Both the position numbers and the translations under genes were made by a program. Positions 1 through 9,100 of a stretch of DNA of 37,431 nt are shown piece after piece. Source of the DNA: Caldithrix sp. (GTDB lineage: Bacteria; Calditrichota; Calditrichia; Calditrichales; Calditrichaceae). Below the pieces are notes generated by a model that was not told where the DNA came from, did no database searches, and saw only the letters and a list, made by a program, of their open reading frames with translations. How positions within the stretch are numbered: the stretch's first letter is position 1; every line of letters begins with the position of its first letter. Location: positions 1 through 37,431 of the forward strand of contig WJIP01000156.1 of NCBI GenBank assembly GCA_014730185.1, written 5' to 3'.

Positions 1-445
1 GGGCATGTGCCAGTCCTAAACGCTGACTCATTCCTTTGGAATAATTTTTCAGTTTTACATTTTTCCACTCCCAAAGATTGACCATTCTCAACAACTCCGA
101 AATACGTTGTTTTAAGGTGGCACCATCCAAACTGTGCATACGCCCAAAATAAGTTAAAATTTGTTCAGCGGTTAAGAAATCTGGAAAGTGATGGTTTTCT
201 GATAAATAACCGATAGCAGTGTGTGCCCGGACACTTTCTATCGATTCTCCAAGTAAAGTTGCGGTGCCATTAGTAGGTAATACCAGACCCAGCAATACTT
301 TCATCAGAGTGGTTTTGCCGCTACCGTTGGGTCCTAATAGGCTAAAAATCTGTCCTTTTTGAACTTTGAGAGATACATTATCTACGGCCTTTATTTTGCC
401 TCTTGAATAGTGTTTGGACAGATTATTCAATTCAACTGCGTACAA
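1..445 (-). CDS. ABC transporter ATP-binding protein (partial, C-terminus cut off)
   Basis: Cytoplasmic ATPase subunit of an ABC transporter. Only the first 148 residues are in the window; the gene runs off the left edge. Visible are a Walker A motif GPNGSGKT (residues 38-45), the Q-loop region, and the signature YSKGMSQ (135-141). The SKGM form of the signature is typical of exporters of the CcmA/NatA/gliding type. The start is a TTG at 445: the frame contains no usable ATG, and an AAAGGA Shine-Dalgarno sits 7 nt upstream of the TTG. An ATG at 453 is in another frame and meets a stop after eight codons. The gene lies 303 bp downstream of the antiporter on the same strand, so it may have its own promoter. 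The substrate cannot be told. Walker B and the permease partner would lie outside the window. Confidence 0.9.
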   Translation of the reverse strand, partial: MYAVELNNLSKHYSRGKIKAVDNVSLKVQKGQIFSLLGPNGSGKTTLMKVLLGLVLPTNGTATLLGESIESVRAHTAIGYLSENHHFPDFLTAEQILTYFGRMHSLDGATLKQRISELLRMVNLWEWKNVKLKNYSKGMSQRLGLAHA

Positions 446-748
446 TGGAGCATCCTTTCGTTTTTGTTGGCAATACGTAAGGGTGGAGTAGAATGTTTCT
501 TAGACCTGCTGTATCCCAGCATTCCTTGCTTCGAATAAAATCTAAACCCAATAATTATATATTGAAGAGTTATACGGTTGGCTCCATAATACATCCGGTA
601 AAAAATTATTTATTTTGATGTGATTGAATATTTTATCACTTTGGAAGAGTTAGGTTAATACAAGCTTTTGAGTGCATGCCACACTACTCAGAAATAAAAT
701 TTACCAAGAATGCATTGCGTACCATTAGCATGCTCCCAATATTTTCGG
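446..748. other. Intergenic region between antiporter and ABC ATPase genes
   Basis: About 300 bp, AT-rich. I see no convincing reading frame with a ribosome-binding site, no GC-rich hairpin followed by a T-run behind the antiporter, and no clear promoter hexamers. Two GCATGC hexamers (around 673-678 and 729-734) are the only notable short repeat. The region presumably carries the promoter of the ABC gene. Confidence 0.5.
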
Positions 749-2233
749 CTAAGCCACAAAACCCAGTATCAGATAAAACAACGCCGCTAAACTGCCGGCA
801 GTAAGTGCATATGGCAACTGTGTTTTAACATGATCGATATGGTCGCTGGCGGATGCCATAGATGAAATAATGGTCGTATCGGATATTGGGGAACAGTGAT
901 CTCCGAATACTCCGCCTCCAAGAACGGCAGCTACGGCCAGGGGAATGCTTACATCCATGGCCTGCGCCATGGGAATACCGATGGCGATCATGATCGCAAA
1001 TGTACCCCACGATGTTCCCGTTGAAAAGGCTATAAAACAACTGACAATAAATATAACCACGGGAATAAAATGAGGACTTAACCATTGTTTGGACAGTTCG
1101 GCAACAAATAGACCAGTACCTAAATTCCGGCAAATCTGACCAATTGCAAAAGCGAGCATCATTAGTAAAGCCAGCGGGATTAATCCTCCCACTCCTTTAA
1201 AAAGCAAATCGAATAATTCTCTTAATTTGAAAATGTTTTGAACCCTGTAAAGGATTGCGGCTATTAATAATGCGGTTAGTACAGACCAAAGTACTGCAGT
1301 CGAACCAGATCCATTGCCGATGGCTTTAAATAAGGCTTGCCCCAGAGGCAAATTGGAAATACCCTCTACGGTCTGCCATCCGGAATAAAGCAATCCAACC
1401 GGCATCATGATTACCATCGTTACGATGGGAATAATCATATTAATAGCTCTGGCCGGGGTATTTTCCTTCTTTTCCAGAGCAATCACTTCATTGGATATCA
1501 TGGGCTGAGCACCATCAGCCATGAGCTTCCCTGTCTTTCGCGCCCGTATTTCGGCCTTGCGCATAGGACCGAAATCTTTTTGAGTGAGTATTATGATTAA
1601 AACCATTGCCATTGCCAGTAAAGGATAAAAATTCAGGGGATATGCCTTAAACATGATCCGTAAAGGGTCGGTGAATCCCTGGGCAATAAGCAAACCCATG
1701 ATATAAGCCCCCCAGGCATTAAGGGGAATGAGGATGCAGGTAGGAGCCGAAATCGAGTCGCCAATATAAGCCAGTTTTTCCCTGGGAATTTTTAACCGGT
1801 CGAAAATCGGCCGGAAAATGGAACCAACGGTCAATACATTAATGCTGGATTCCACAAAAATGACAAACCCTGTCAACCATGCCAGTAATTGCACAATCCG
1901 CCTACTGTCCGATTGACGTTTACGTTCCATTCGTAGTAAAAATTGATTGACTTTTTTGATAAACCCTTCCACACCACCAGAGCGTTGAATATAAGCAATT
2001 AATCCTCCCACAAGCGAACTGAACATAATTGTCCTTGTGTTGCCGGGATCCTTAAATACATCGACTAATGCTTGAACCGTTGAAAGGGTACCTTGGAAAA
2101 AATTCCATTCGTCGAGAATAACCCATCCAATCCATATTCCAAATAAAAGCGAGATAAATACCTGGCGGGTTTTTATTGCAAGAATTATCGCAATCAGGGG
2201 AGGAAGTAAAGACCAATATCCAAAGTGTTCCAT
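749..2233 (-). CDS. NhaC-family Na+/H+ antiporter-like transporter
   Basis: Integral inner-membrane secondary transporter of 494 residues, the usual length of the NhaC family, with about eleven or twelve hydrophobic segments. Motifs that fit NhaC are GDSISAP in the middle of the protein, FSTGTSWGTF, and GDHCSPISDTT near the C-terminus. Family members exchange Na+ for protons, or pair Na+ with an organic acid such as malate or lactate (MleN), so the exact substrate is open. The ATG at 2233 has an AGGAC Shine-Dalgarno about 8 nt upstream. The gene lies downstream of the cytochrome gene on the same strand but is separated from it by a strong terminator, so it is probably transcribed separately. 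In this setting it would serve Na+ or pH homeostasis, which is inference. Confidence 0.9.
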   Translation of the reverse strand: MEHFGYWSLLPPLIAIILAIKTRQVFISLLFGIWIGWVILDEWNFFQGTLSTVQALVDVFKDPGNTRTIMFSSLVGGLIAYIQRSGGVEGFIKKVNQFLLRMERKRQSDSRRIVQLLAWLTGFVIFVESSINVLTVGSIFRPIFDRLKIPREKLAYIGDSISAPTCILIPLNAWGAYIMGLLIAQGFTDPLRIMFKAYPLNFYPLLAMAMVLIIILTQKDFGPMRKAEIRARKTGKLMADGAQPMISNEVIALEKKENTPARAINMIIPIVTMVIMMPVGLLYSGWQTVEGISNLPLGQALFKAIGNGSGSTAVLWSVLTALLIAAILYRVQNIFKLRELFDLLFKGVGGLIPLALLMMLAFAIGQICRNLGTGLFVAELSKQWLSPHFIPVVIFIVSCFIAFSTGTSWGTFAIMIAIGIPMAQAMDVSIPLAVAAVLGGGVFGDHCSPISDTTIISSMASASDHIDHVKTQLPYALTAGSLAALFYLILGFVA

Positions 2234-2351
2234 AAGCGTCCTGTCTGAATTGGGTGAAGTTTGCTTCCGGCTAAATCAGAAATGCCATATAATCGAATTC
2301 AACTTTCAAAGAATAGCAACGCCTGATTTATAATGAGATGGATACAAATAA

Positions 2352-2377
2352 GAAAGCCGTCTATAAAGACGGCTTTC
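2352..2377 (-). terminator. Rho-independent terminator of the cytochrome gene
   Basis: A perfect 10-bp inverted repeat (GAAAGCCGTC / GACGGCTTTC) with a 6-nt loop begins 10 bp after the cytochrome stop codon. On the minus strand it is followed by TTATTTGT, a moderately T-rich tail. The position and structure fit an intrinsic terminator separating the cytochrome from the antiporter gene. Confidence 0.85.
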
Positions 2378-2386
2378 CACTTAAAC

Positions 2387-2938
2387 TTATTCTTTTTCAG
2401 GAATAGGATGCTGTATTTTGGTTACCGCTTCTTCATAATTGAACGGTTTATGAAATGGATTATCTTCGTTATGACACGTTACACAAACTTCTTCTGTTGG
2501 TAGTACGAGGCCATTAGCTAATGACTTTTCATGATCTTTCATAATACTCATTTTCCGGTACTCGCTTCCGGGACCGTGGCAGGACTCACAAGAAACACCT
2601 TCTTCCATGCTCAATTTACCTTTGGGATCGATCAGATTTTTATCGACGGTAGCCATGGTGGCATGGCAATTTAAGCACTGGTCGGCTTTGGTTGGATCTT
2701 CAATGCCATTTTCTTTGGCAAATTTCATTGATTTCTCACTGCTAAGCGATTCCAGGGCATTGGCATGAGGACCCTCTTTCCATATCGGATATTGCTTACC
2801 AATTTTACTGCTCATGTGACAAATCTTGCATTTATCAACGCCCACATACAAAAATTCCTTTTCGTTTTCCTGGGCGAAAAGAGTAAAACTCAAAAGAATC
2901 AATAAAGAAATAAATGATACAAATAATTTTCTAAGCAT
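2387..2938 (-). CDS. Tetrahaem c-type cytochrome, c554-like, exported
   Basis: A 183-residue exported electron-transfer protein. It has an N-terminal signal peptide (residues 1-22, ending FAQ) and four CxxCH haem-attachment motifs: CKICH (37-41), CLNCH (88-92), CESCH (117-121) and CVTCH (152-156). Further histidines (H58, H134, H163, H177) could be distal haem ligands. The EGVSCESCHGPGS stretch resembles the cytochrome c554 / multihaem nitrite-hydroxylamine group. It should sit in the periplasm and shuttle electrons in anaerobic respiration or redox balancing; the partner is not visible. A GGAGGAGC Shine-Dalgarno precedes the ATG at 2938. It is divergent from the histidine kinase/NtrC pair, which might control it. 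Its function beyond electron transfer is unknown. Confidence 0.9.
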   Translation of the reverse strand: MLRKLFVSFISLLILLSFTLFAQENEKEFLYVGVDKCKICHMSSKIGKQYPIWKEGPHANALESLSSEKSMKFAKENGIEDPTKADQCLNCHATMATVDKNLIDPKGKLSMEEGVSCESCHGPGSEYRKMSIMKDHEKSLANGLVLPTEEVCVTCHNEDNPFHKPFNYEEAVTKIQHPIPEKE

Positions 2939-3461
2939 GATAGCTCCTCCAGGTTATTGGGTTAAATACTACTTTTAAAATGTAATAATCCAATTATAGA
3001 CAATCAAGAATATTTTAGCGTTTTCGACAATCTTGGCAAAAAGTATGGAATAATTAACCTCTATATAGCATTACAAGAAAATTTCCCTTTATTGTTGCTC
3101 ATTTTTTCTATAGTCTTTGAAAATATTAAATCATTAATGCCAGTTTTATTTGTTAATGATCATTTTTTGGAATGTTAAAATGCTGAATACTTACGGCACA
3201 GATAGAGTCTCCTTATGTATTAATACAAGCTAATCAGAAGCGAATAAATTATACTGCAATGGGTCTATCGCCAGATTACGGGAATAGATCGGCTGAAAAC
3301 TGAAAATTGCAATATTTATTTAAAAATAATAGTTTATCCCATTTTAAGGAATGATTGGTGTCGTTAAGAGGATACAATACAATGCGAATACCGAACAGAT
3401 CGGTGTGAGGAAAACCATTAAATAGTATACAAAGAAACCAGGCAGGTTTATAAAAATTTAC
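2939..3461. other. Divergent intergenic region, cytochrome / histidine kinase
   Basis: About 520 bp, AT-rich, between divergent genes, so it must hold at least two promoters. I looked on both strands for a -24/-12 sigma-54 site (GG-N10-GC) and found no good match. A small inverted repeat ACCGA-N5-TCGGT lies at 3390-3404, 57 bp before the kinase start, and could be an operator, but with 5-bp arms it may be chance. No small gene with a ribosome-binding site was seen. Confidence 0.5.
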
Positions 3462-4982
3462 ATGCGCGATAACTCATCTTCAATGGTAACACTGAATAAG
3501 CAATTCATACTTTATTTTATTTTACTGGCCTATATTCCATTGGTGACCTTTAGTATACTTGGCTTTTTTTTAAACAAACGTTTTATTCGACATTTATACT
3601 TGGATGCCATGCAGGATCAGCAGGAGGTTGTTGTACAGAGGATGTATAAGGTACTCTCTGATGCAGAAGACTTAAGTCCAATAGAGCATGTATCCACTGA
3701 TAACAAGATCAACAAAATTCTACAATCCAACAGTGAAGATCGACTGGCCAGAAAATTAAATATTCTGAATTCTGAGATTCAGTATTTTCTGTTCAATACC
3801 CAAACCCAAAATTATATTGAACTACAGGCCAACGTTACATTGAATAAATCGCCGAAAGAGCTACTCAAAAAACAAAATCAACCGTTCATTTTCGATGTCT
3901 TTAACGATCCCATGCAATTATTTGTGGTCAAGGAATTAAGTGACAATTGGCAGATCATCAGCCGCAGAACTACGCAGGGCATTTATACGGATTTGCGTGG
4001 ATTTCTGCTGGAGATTATCATCGCTAATATATTTATTGGCATATTGATGCTCATTATCGCCATTATGTTATCCAGGCGGATCACCAATCCAATTCAATCC
4101 TTAATCCGGGAAGTTAAAATCATAGGAAAAGGCGATCTGAGTCATCCGATTAACATTGCTAGTCATAACGAGGTTAAAACGTTGGCTGATGAATTCGAAC
4201 TCATGCGCAAAAAACTTTTAGATTCTTACAGCAATTTGGAATCGAAAATTGAAGAGCGAACCCGAGCTTTACGGGATGCTCAATTTCAAATTTCACATCA
4301 GGAAAAAATGGCCAGCCTGGGCATTATGGCGGCTGGCGTGGCCCACGAAATAGGAAATCCTCTGACCAGTATTTCATCGATGGCCCAAATCCTCAAGCGT
4401 AAAACGGATGATCCTTCCTTTACTGAATATCTGGATACGATTATGGATAATATCAACCGAATTTCACATATTGTTCGGGAATTGGTTGATTTTGCGCGAC
4501 CGGCCAGCTACGAAGCGGATGAAGTGGAAGTAAATAGTATAATAGAAAATGCCGTAAACATTGTAAAATACGATCGCAGGGCCAAATACAGTGAAATTGA
4601 GTTGAAATTGGATTCCGATTTACCCAAACTGAATTTGGTTGCCGATCAATTGCTTCAGGTATTTATAAACATACTAATTAATGCGGTGGATGCTTTAAAA
4701 AGCTCGCAAAACAAAATTTTCGTTCGTACCTATGCTGATAAGGAATTCGTTTTTATGGAATTTAAGGACACGGGTGTGGGGATCGAAAATGAAAACTTAA
4801 GTAAAATTTTTGAACCGTTTTTTACCACTAAATCGGTAGGTAAAGGCACTGGTTTGGGCCTTTCTGTCAGCTATGGAATTGTAAAGAACTTTGGTGGAAC
4901 CATCGAAGTAAAAAGTGAACTGGGCAGGGGAAGCACTTTTACAGTTAAAATACCGGTGAATAGTGAGGAGTCAACCAAATGA
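3462..4982 (+). CDS. Membrane sensor histidine kinase, NtrB-like
   Basis: Inner-membrane sensor of a two-component system, 506 residues. Order: TM helix 1 (about 14-37), extracytoplasmic sensor region (about 38-178) with no recognised domain, TM helix 2 (about 181-203), HAMP linker (about 205-257), short coiled coil, HisKA with the phospho-accepting His295 in HEIGNP, then HATPase_c with an N-box near 405-412, DTGVG (436-440), the FEPFFTTK stretch and GTGLGLS (462-468). The protein is expected to autophosphorylate on His295 and pass phosphate to the response regulator, whose start overlaps its stop by 4 nt. The ATG at 3462 has an AGGCAGG sequence rather far upstream; ATG 3483 is a less supported alternative. 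The signal sensed is unknown. Confidence 0.92.
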   Translation: MRDNSSSMVTLNKQFILYFILLAYIPLVTFSILGFFLNKRFIRHLYLDAMQDQQEVVVQRMYKVLSDAEDLSPIEHVSTDNKINKILQSNSEDRLARKLNILNSEIQYFLFNTQTQNYIELQANVTLNKSPKELLKKQNQPFIFDVFNDPMQLFVVKELSDNWQIISRRTTQGIYTDLRGFLLEIIIANIFIGILMLIIAIMLSRRITNPIQSLIREVKIIGKGDLSHPINIASHNEVKTLADEFELMRKKLLDSYSNLESKIEERTRALRDAQFQISHQEKMASLGIMAAGVAHEIGNPLTSISSMAQILKRKTDDPSFTEYLDTIMDNINRISHIVRELVDFARPASYEADEVEVNSIIENAVNIVKYDRRAKYSEIELKLDSDLPKLNLVADQLLQVFINILINAVDALKSSQNKIFVRTYADKEFVFMEFKDTGVGIENENLSKIFEPFFTTKSVGKGTGLGLSVSYGIVKNFGGTIEVKSELGRGSTFTVKIPVNSEESTK

Positions 4983-6331
4983 ATGCAAATATACTGGTTG
5001 TTGATGATGAGCGTACCATCCGAGACTCATTAAAAATGATTCTGGAAGAAGAGGGTTTTAATACCAATACAGCTTCAAATGGTAATGAAGCTCTTGCGTT
5101 GATTAATGAAATAGATTATGACATTATGATAACAGACTTGAAAATGCCGGAAATGGATGGATTAGAACTCGTTGAGCAATGCAAACATCTTTGTCCCCAA
5201 ACGTTAATCGTAATCATCACAGCTCATGCCAGTTTGGAATCGGCTATACAAGCCCTGAGAGCAGGAGCCTATGATTATATATTAAAACCCTTCGATTTTG
5301 ATGATGTTCTGCTGAAGCTGAAGCGCTTGTTAAAGCATAAAGAGCTAATGATTGAAAATCAGGCTTTGCGGCGGGAAATGGAAGAACGGTATGATTTCAG
5401 TAATATTGTCGGAAAAAGCCCGCAAATGCAGAGAGTCTTTGAACTGATTAAAAAAGTCGCCCGCACTAAAGGCAATGTTTTGGTTACCGGTAAAAGCGGA
5501 ACAGGCAAAGAATTGGTGGCGCGCGCCATCCATTACAATAGTGAAAGGCACAATAAACCCTTTATACCTATTAATTGCGGGGCTGTTGTTGGTACGCTGA
5601 TGGAAAGCGAGTTTTTCGGGCATAAAAAAGGAGCTTTTACAGGGGCTGTACATGATAAGGACGGCCATTTTAAAATGGCCAATGGTGGAACCCTTTTTCT
5701 CGATGAAGTGGGCGATATTCCCCTCCACCTGCAGGTTAAGCTATTGCGGGCCATAGAAGAATCCGAAATATTGCCGGTGGGAGGCACAACACCTATTAAA
5801 ATCGATGTGCGCATTATAGCGGCTTCCAATCGTAACCTCATGGAGGCGGTGGATAACGGAGAGTTCAGAGATGATTTATATTACCGGCTGAACGTGGTTG
5901 AGATAAGACTACCGGGTTTAAATGAAAGACGAGAAGACATTCCACTATTGGTCGAACACTTTATTAAAAAATATAACGCGGAATTGAATCGAAAAGTTAT
6001 CAATGCCGATAACGAAACCATGCGTTTATTAATGAATTATCCCTGGAAAGGGGGCATAAGGGAACTGGAAAATGTAATCGAACGAGCTTTAATTTTAACA
6101 GAAAATGAATACATTACAAAAAACGATTTGCCACCGAATATGATTGATGTTGAATATCAGGAACCGGTGCCCGAGCGCTTAAAGGATGCCGTCGCCAGTT
6201 TTGAGCGCGATCATATTCGTTATATGTTAGATAAATACAGTAATAACAAGGAAGAGGCAGCAAAGGCCCTGGATATCAGCTTATCTTCTCTTTATAGAAA
6301 AATGGATGAGTTGGGTGTCAAAACATCATGA
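4979..6331 (+). CDS. Sigma-54-dependent response regulator, NtrC family
   Basis: Cytoplasmic transcription activator of 450 residues with the three standard parts: receiver domain (1-120, phospho-acceptor Asp53, acidic pair D9/D10, Lys103 of the KPF motif), AAA+ sigma-54-interaction domain (about 140-370) and a Fis-type helix-turn-helix at the C-terminus (about 410-450). The AAA+ domain has Walker A GKSGTGKE (171-178; the family more often has GESGTGKE), the sigma-54 contact loop GAFTGA (218-223) and Walker B LFLDE. After phosphorylation by the upstream kinase it should form a ring, hydrolyse ATP and open sigma-54 promoters. No sigma-54 promoter was found by eye in the window, so its targets may be elsewhere. 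It overlaps the kinase gene by ATGA, indicating translational coupling. Confidence 0.95.
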   Translation: MNANILVVDDERTIRDSLKMILEEEGFNTNTASNGNEALALINEIDYDIMITDLKMPEMDGLELVEQCKHLCPQTLIVIITAHASLESAIQALRAGAYDYILKPFDFDDVLLKLKRLLKHKELMIENQALRREMEERYDFSNIVGKSPQMQRVFELIKKVARTKGNVLVTGKSGTGKELVARAIHYNSERHNKPFIPINCGAVVGTLMESEFFGHKKGAFTGAVHDKDGHFKMANGGTLFLDEVGDIPLHLQVKLLRAIEESEILPVGGTTPIKIDVRIIAASNRNLMEAVDNGEFRDDLYYRLNVVEIRLPGLNERREDIPLLVEHFIKKYNAELNRKVINADNETMRLLMNYPWKGGIRELENVIERALILTENEYITKNDLPPNMIDVEYQEPVPERLKDAVASFERDHIRYMLDKYSNNKEEAAKALDISLSSLYRKMDELGVKTS

Positions 6332-6629
6332 TCGATTGAAAACCTCCGACTTTTCATAATCCTTCACTATTATTTTCTTTAAGTTTTTATATTTATTAAT
6401 TTTTTTAATTTATGCGGATTTTTCCTCTCATTTTGTGAAAAAAATTATTATATTGATGGATGCAATGCTAAGGTACACGATCCGTAATAATTTGAGAGAT
6501 TCTACAGGTTTGAAAAAGGTAAACCGGACAGTATTCCAAATGCTTTGAAACGGAACAGTGTACTTTTGCTGTATCTTGTATAATTATAGTTAAAACGAAG
6601 TGTATGTTTGGAAAGTTAGGAGGCTGTTA
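6332..6629. other. Intergenic region upstream of malic enzyme gene
   Basis: About 300 bp, very T-rich in its first half (6350-6440), which may help end transcription of the two-component operon although no GC-rich hairpin is present. The second half leads to the malic enzyme promoter and ribosome-binding site. No small gene was seen. Confidence 0.5.
6579..6584 (+). promoter_or_regulatory. Possible -10 box (TATAAT) for the malic enzyme gene
   Basis: A perfect TATAAT hexamer lies 45 bp upstream of the chosen ATG. No good -35 hexamer occurs 16-18 bp further upstream, so this is a weak call resting on the -10 match and its position. It would give a 5' leader of roughly 40 nt. Confidence 0.3.
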
Positions 6630-8879
6630 ATGATTCGAAAAGAAGAAGCGTTGAACTATCATTCGAGAGGTCGGAAAGGAAAAATTGAAGTCTGTGCTAC
6701 CAAACCCTGTACTACCCAGCGCGACTTGAGTCTTGCATATACACCAGGCGTGGCCGAGCCTTGTAGGGAAATTACCAAAGAACCTAATCAGGTTTTTAAC
6801 TACACAGCCAAAGGAAATTTAGTTGCCGTGATTTCAAACGGTACCGCCGTGCTCGGCTTGGGAGATATAGGCCCCGAAGCCGGCAAACCGGTTATGGAAG
6901 GCAAGGGCGTTCTCTTTAAACGTTTTGCCGATATCGATGTATTCGATATCGAACTTAACACAAAAGACTCGGATGAATTCATTAAAGCCGTTCAATTAAT
7001 GGAACCAACTTTCGGTGGCATTAACCTGGAGGATATCAAGGCCCCGGAATGTTTTTACATCGAAGAACAGCTCAAAGAAATGCTAGACATTCCGGTTTTT
7101 CATGATGATCAACACGGAACCGCCATTATATCGGGAGCAGCATTATTGAATGCTCTGGAATTACAGGGTAAAAACATCGAAGATGTAAAAGTTGTGTTCA
7201 GCGGCGCCGGAGCAGCGGGCATTGCCTGTGCCGATTTATACATCAGTTTAGGCGTAAAGCACGAAAACTTATATCTGGTCGATTCCAAAGGTCTGGTGTA
7301 TAATGGTCGTACCAAAGGCATGAATCCGTACAAGGAAAGATACGCCAATGGCGATAAGGAAGCCTCCTTGGAAGAAGTAATGGTTGGCGCTGATGTGTTC
7401 GCCGGCGTTTCGATTGGTGGACTGGTTACGAAAGAAATGGTAAAATCTATGAACGATAATCCCATTATCTTTGCAATGGCCAATCCCGATCCTGAAATAA
7501 CTTATGATGATGCCCTTGATGCCCGCAAAGATATTGTTATGGCTACCGGTCGATCGGATTTTCCCAATCAGGTTAACAATGTGTTGGGATTCCCCTTCAT
7601 ATTCAGGGGAGCCCTGGATGTACGGGCCCGTGCTATCAATGAAGAAATGAAAATAGCAGCCGTTAAATCACTGGCCGATTTAGCCAAAGAAGATGTGCCC
7701 GATTCGGTTATTAAAGCGTACGGTGGTGAAGCGTTGCGCTTCGGAAAAGAGTACATCATTCCCAAACCCTTCGACCCGAGAGTACTCATTTGGGAGGCGA
7801 TGGCCGTAGCTAAAGCCGCCGTTTCCACCGGAGTTGCCCGCCAGCCCATACAGGACTGGGATGCTTATCAAAAGAATTTGGAAAGCCATCTGGGCCGCTC
7901 TTATGAGGTCATGCGTTTTGTGATTGATAAAGCCAAGCAAAAGAAAAAACGTCTGGTTTTTCCGGAGGGTGAAGAGTTACAGATATTAAGGGCCATTCAG
8001 CAGATTTTGGAAGAAAATATTGCAGAACCCATGCTTATTGGTAATCCCGAAAAAATTAATAAAATCGCGGCAGATAACAATATTGAAATTAAAGGTGCTA
8101 CGCTAGTTGATCCCCACAAATTCCGTAAACATGATAAATATGCGGCAACCTTGCACGAGTTAAGACAGCGCAAAGGCTTAACTATGAACGCCTGTAAACG
8201 GTTATTATTGAATGAACCCAATGTGCTGGGTGTTATGATGGTGCGCGAAGGCGATGCCGACGCCATGTTATCGGGTGTCAATCATTACTACCCGGAAGTG
8301 ATCCGTCCGGCGTTACAAATTCTCGAGACCGGTAAGGACAAAAAAATTGTAGCCGGATTATACGCTATGGTTATGAAGGATGAAACATTATTTTTCGCCG
8401 ATACGACAGTCAACACAAATCCTTCTGCAGAGACACTGGCCGAGGTAGCAATTTTAACAGCAGACGAAGTGCGACATACGTTTGATATCGAACCGCGTAT
8501 AGCTATGTTATCATACAGTAACTTCGGCAGTGTACGTAATGCTGAAACCATCAGGGTGGCTACGGCAACACAACTGGTAAAAGAAAGACGGCCGGATCTG
8601 GAAATTGATGGCGAGATGCAGGTGGATCCCGCTCTTGATTTTGATTTACTGAACGATCAGTATGCTTTTAGCACACTGAAACAGCGTGCTAACGTGTTGA
8701 TATTTCCATCCCTGGAAGCGGGCAACATTGCTTATAAGTTGATGAGCCGTGTAGGAGGCGGCGAAGCAATCGGCCCGATCCTGGTTGGCTTGGAAAAATC
8801 GGTTCATGTATTGCAAAGACACAGCGATGTGGATACGATTGTTCGCATGAGCGCCATCGCAAGTATAGACGCGGAATAA
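6630..8879 (+). CDS. maeB: NADP-type malic enzyme with C-terminal phosphotransacetylase-like domain
   Basis: Cytoplasmic enzyme that decarboxylates malate to pyruvate and reduces NAD(P)+, linking the TCA cycle to pyruvate. It has 749 residues from the chosen ATG, close to the usual MaeB length of about 760. The malic domain carries the YTPGVAEPC stretch with a candidate catalytic Tyr, the metal-site region HDDQHG (158-163) and a Rossmann motif GAGAAG (192-197). From about residue 425 a phosphate acetyl/butaryl-transferase-like domain follows; in the E. coli enzyme this domain is not an active transferase but takes part in regulation by acyl-CoA. The start at 6630 has a strong TAGGAGG Shine-Dalgarno 6 nt upstream; a GTG at 6600 would give a longer frame but lies before that site. 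A strong terminator follows. Confidence 0.95.
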   Translation: MIRKEEALNYHSRGRKGKIEVCATKPCTTQRDLSLAYTPGVAEPCREITKEPNQVFNYTAKGNLVAVISNGTAVLGLGDIGPEAGKPVMEGKGVLFKRFADIDVFDIELNTKDSDEFIKAVQLMEPTFGGINLEDIKAPECFYIEEQLKEMLDIPVFHDDQHGTAIISGAALLNALELQGKNIEDVKVVFSGAGAAGIACADLYISLGVKHENLYLVDSKGLVYNGRTKGMNPYKERYANGDKEASLEEVMVGADVFAGVSIGGLVTKEMVKSMNDNPIIFAMANPDPEITYDDALDARKDIVMATGRSDFPNQVNNVLGFPFIFRGALDVRARAINEEMKIAAVKSLADLAKEDVPDSVIKAYGGEALRFGKEYIIPKPFDPRVLIWEAMAVAKAAVSTGVARQPIQDWDAYQKNLESHLGRSYEVMRFVIDKAKQKKKRLVFPEGEELQILRAIQQILEENIAEPMLIGNPEKINKIAADNNIEIKGATLVDPHKFRKHDKYAATLHELRQRKGLTMNACKRLLLNEPNVLGVMMVREGDADAMLSGVNHYYPEVIRPALQILETGKDKKIVAGLYAMVMKDETLFFADTTVNTNPSAETLAEVAILTADEVRHTFDIEPRIAMLSYSNFGSVRNAETIRVATATQLVKERRPDLEIDGEMQVDPALDFDLLNDQYAFSTLKQRANVLIFPSLEAGNIAYKLMSRVGGGEAIGPILVGLEKSVHVLQRHSDVDTIVRMSAIASIDAE

Positions 8880-8900
8880 TTTTAAATACGTTCTCAGAAG

Positions 8901-8942
8901 AACCCGGGACCAAAATCTCAATATTTGGTATCCGGGTTTTTT
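8901..8942 (+). terminator. Rho-independent terminator after malic enzyme gene
   Basis: Inverted repeat AACCCGG...CCGGGTT extended inward by ACCAAA/TTTGGT with a small internal bulge and a 9-nt loop, followed by a TTTTTT run. It starts 21 bp after the stop codon. A textbook intrinsic terminator that separates this gene from the aminopeptidase. Confidence 0.88.
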
Positions 8943-9100
8943 ATTTGCCTAAAATTGACTAAATTATAAAAACGCTTTTTGTAAATACAGGATAATTTTT
9001 GAAAATAATTCTGAAAAACAAAAAGGCAATCGTTTTAAAATTATTATTTTTGTTTGAAGCAAGTTGGTGAATTGAATGAGCGAATCAAAGAGGAGTTTAT

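Noticed and set aside
3030-3060. Possible sigma-54 promoter near TTGGCA upstream of the histidine kinase
   Set aside because: The GG and GC dinucleotides are not 10 nt apart and the -12 half is missing on both strands.
5345-5841. Minus-strand open frames inside the NtrC-type gene
   Set aside because: They lie wholly inside a well-supported gene and show no domain or ribosome-binding site.
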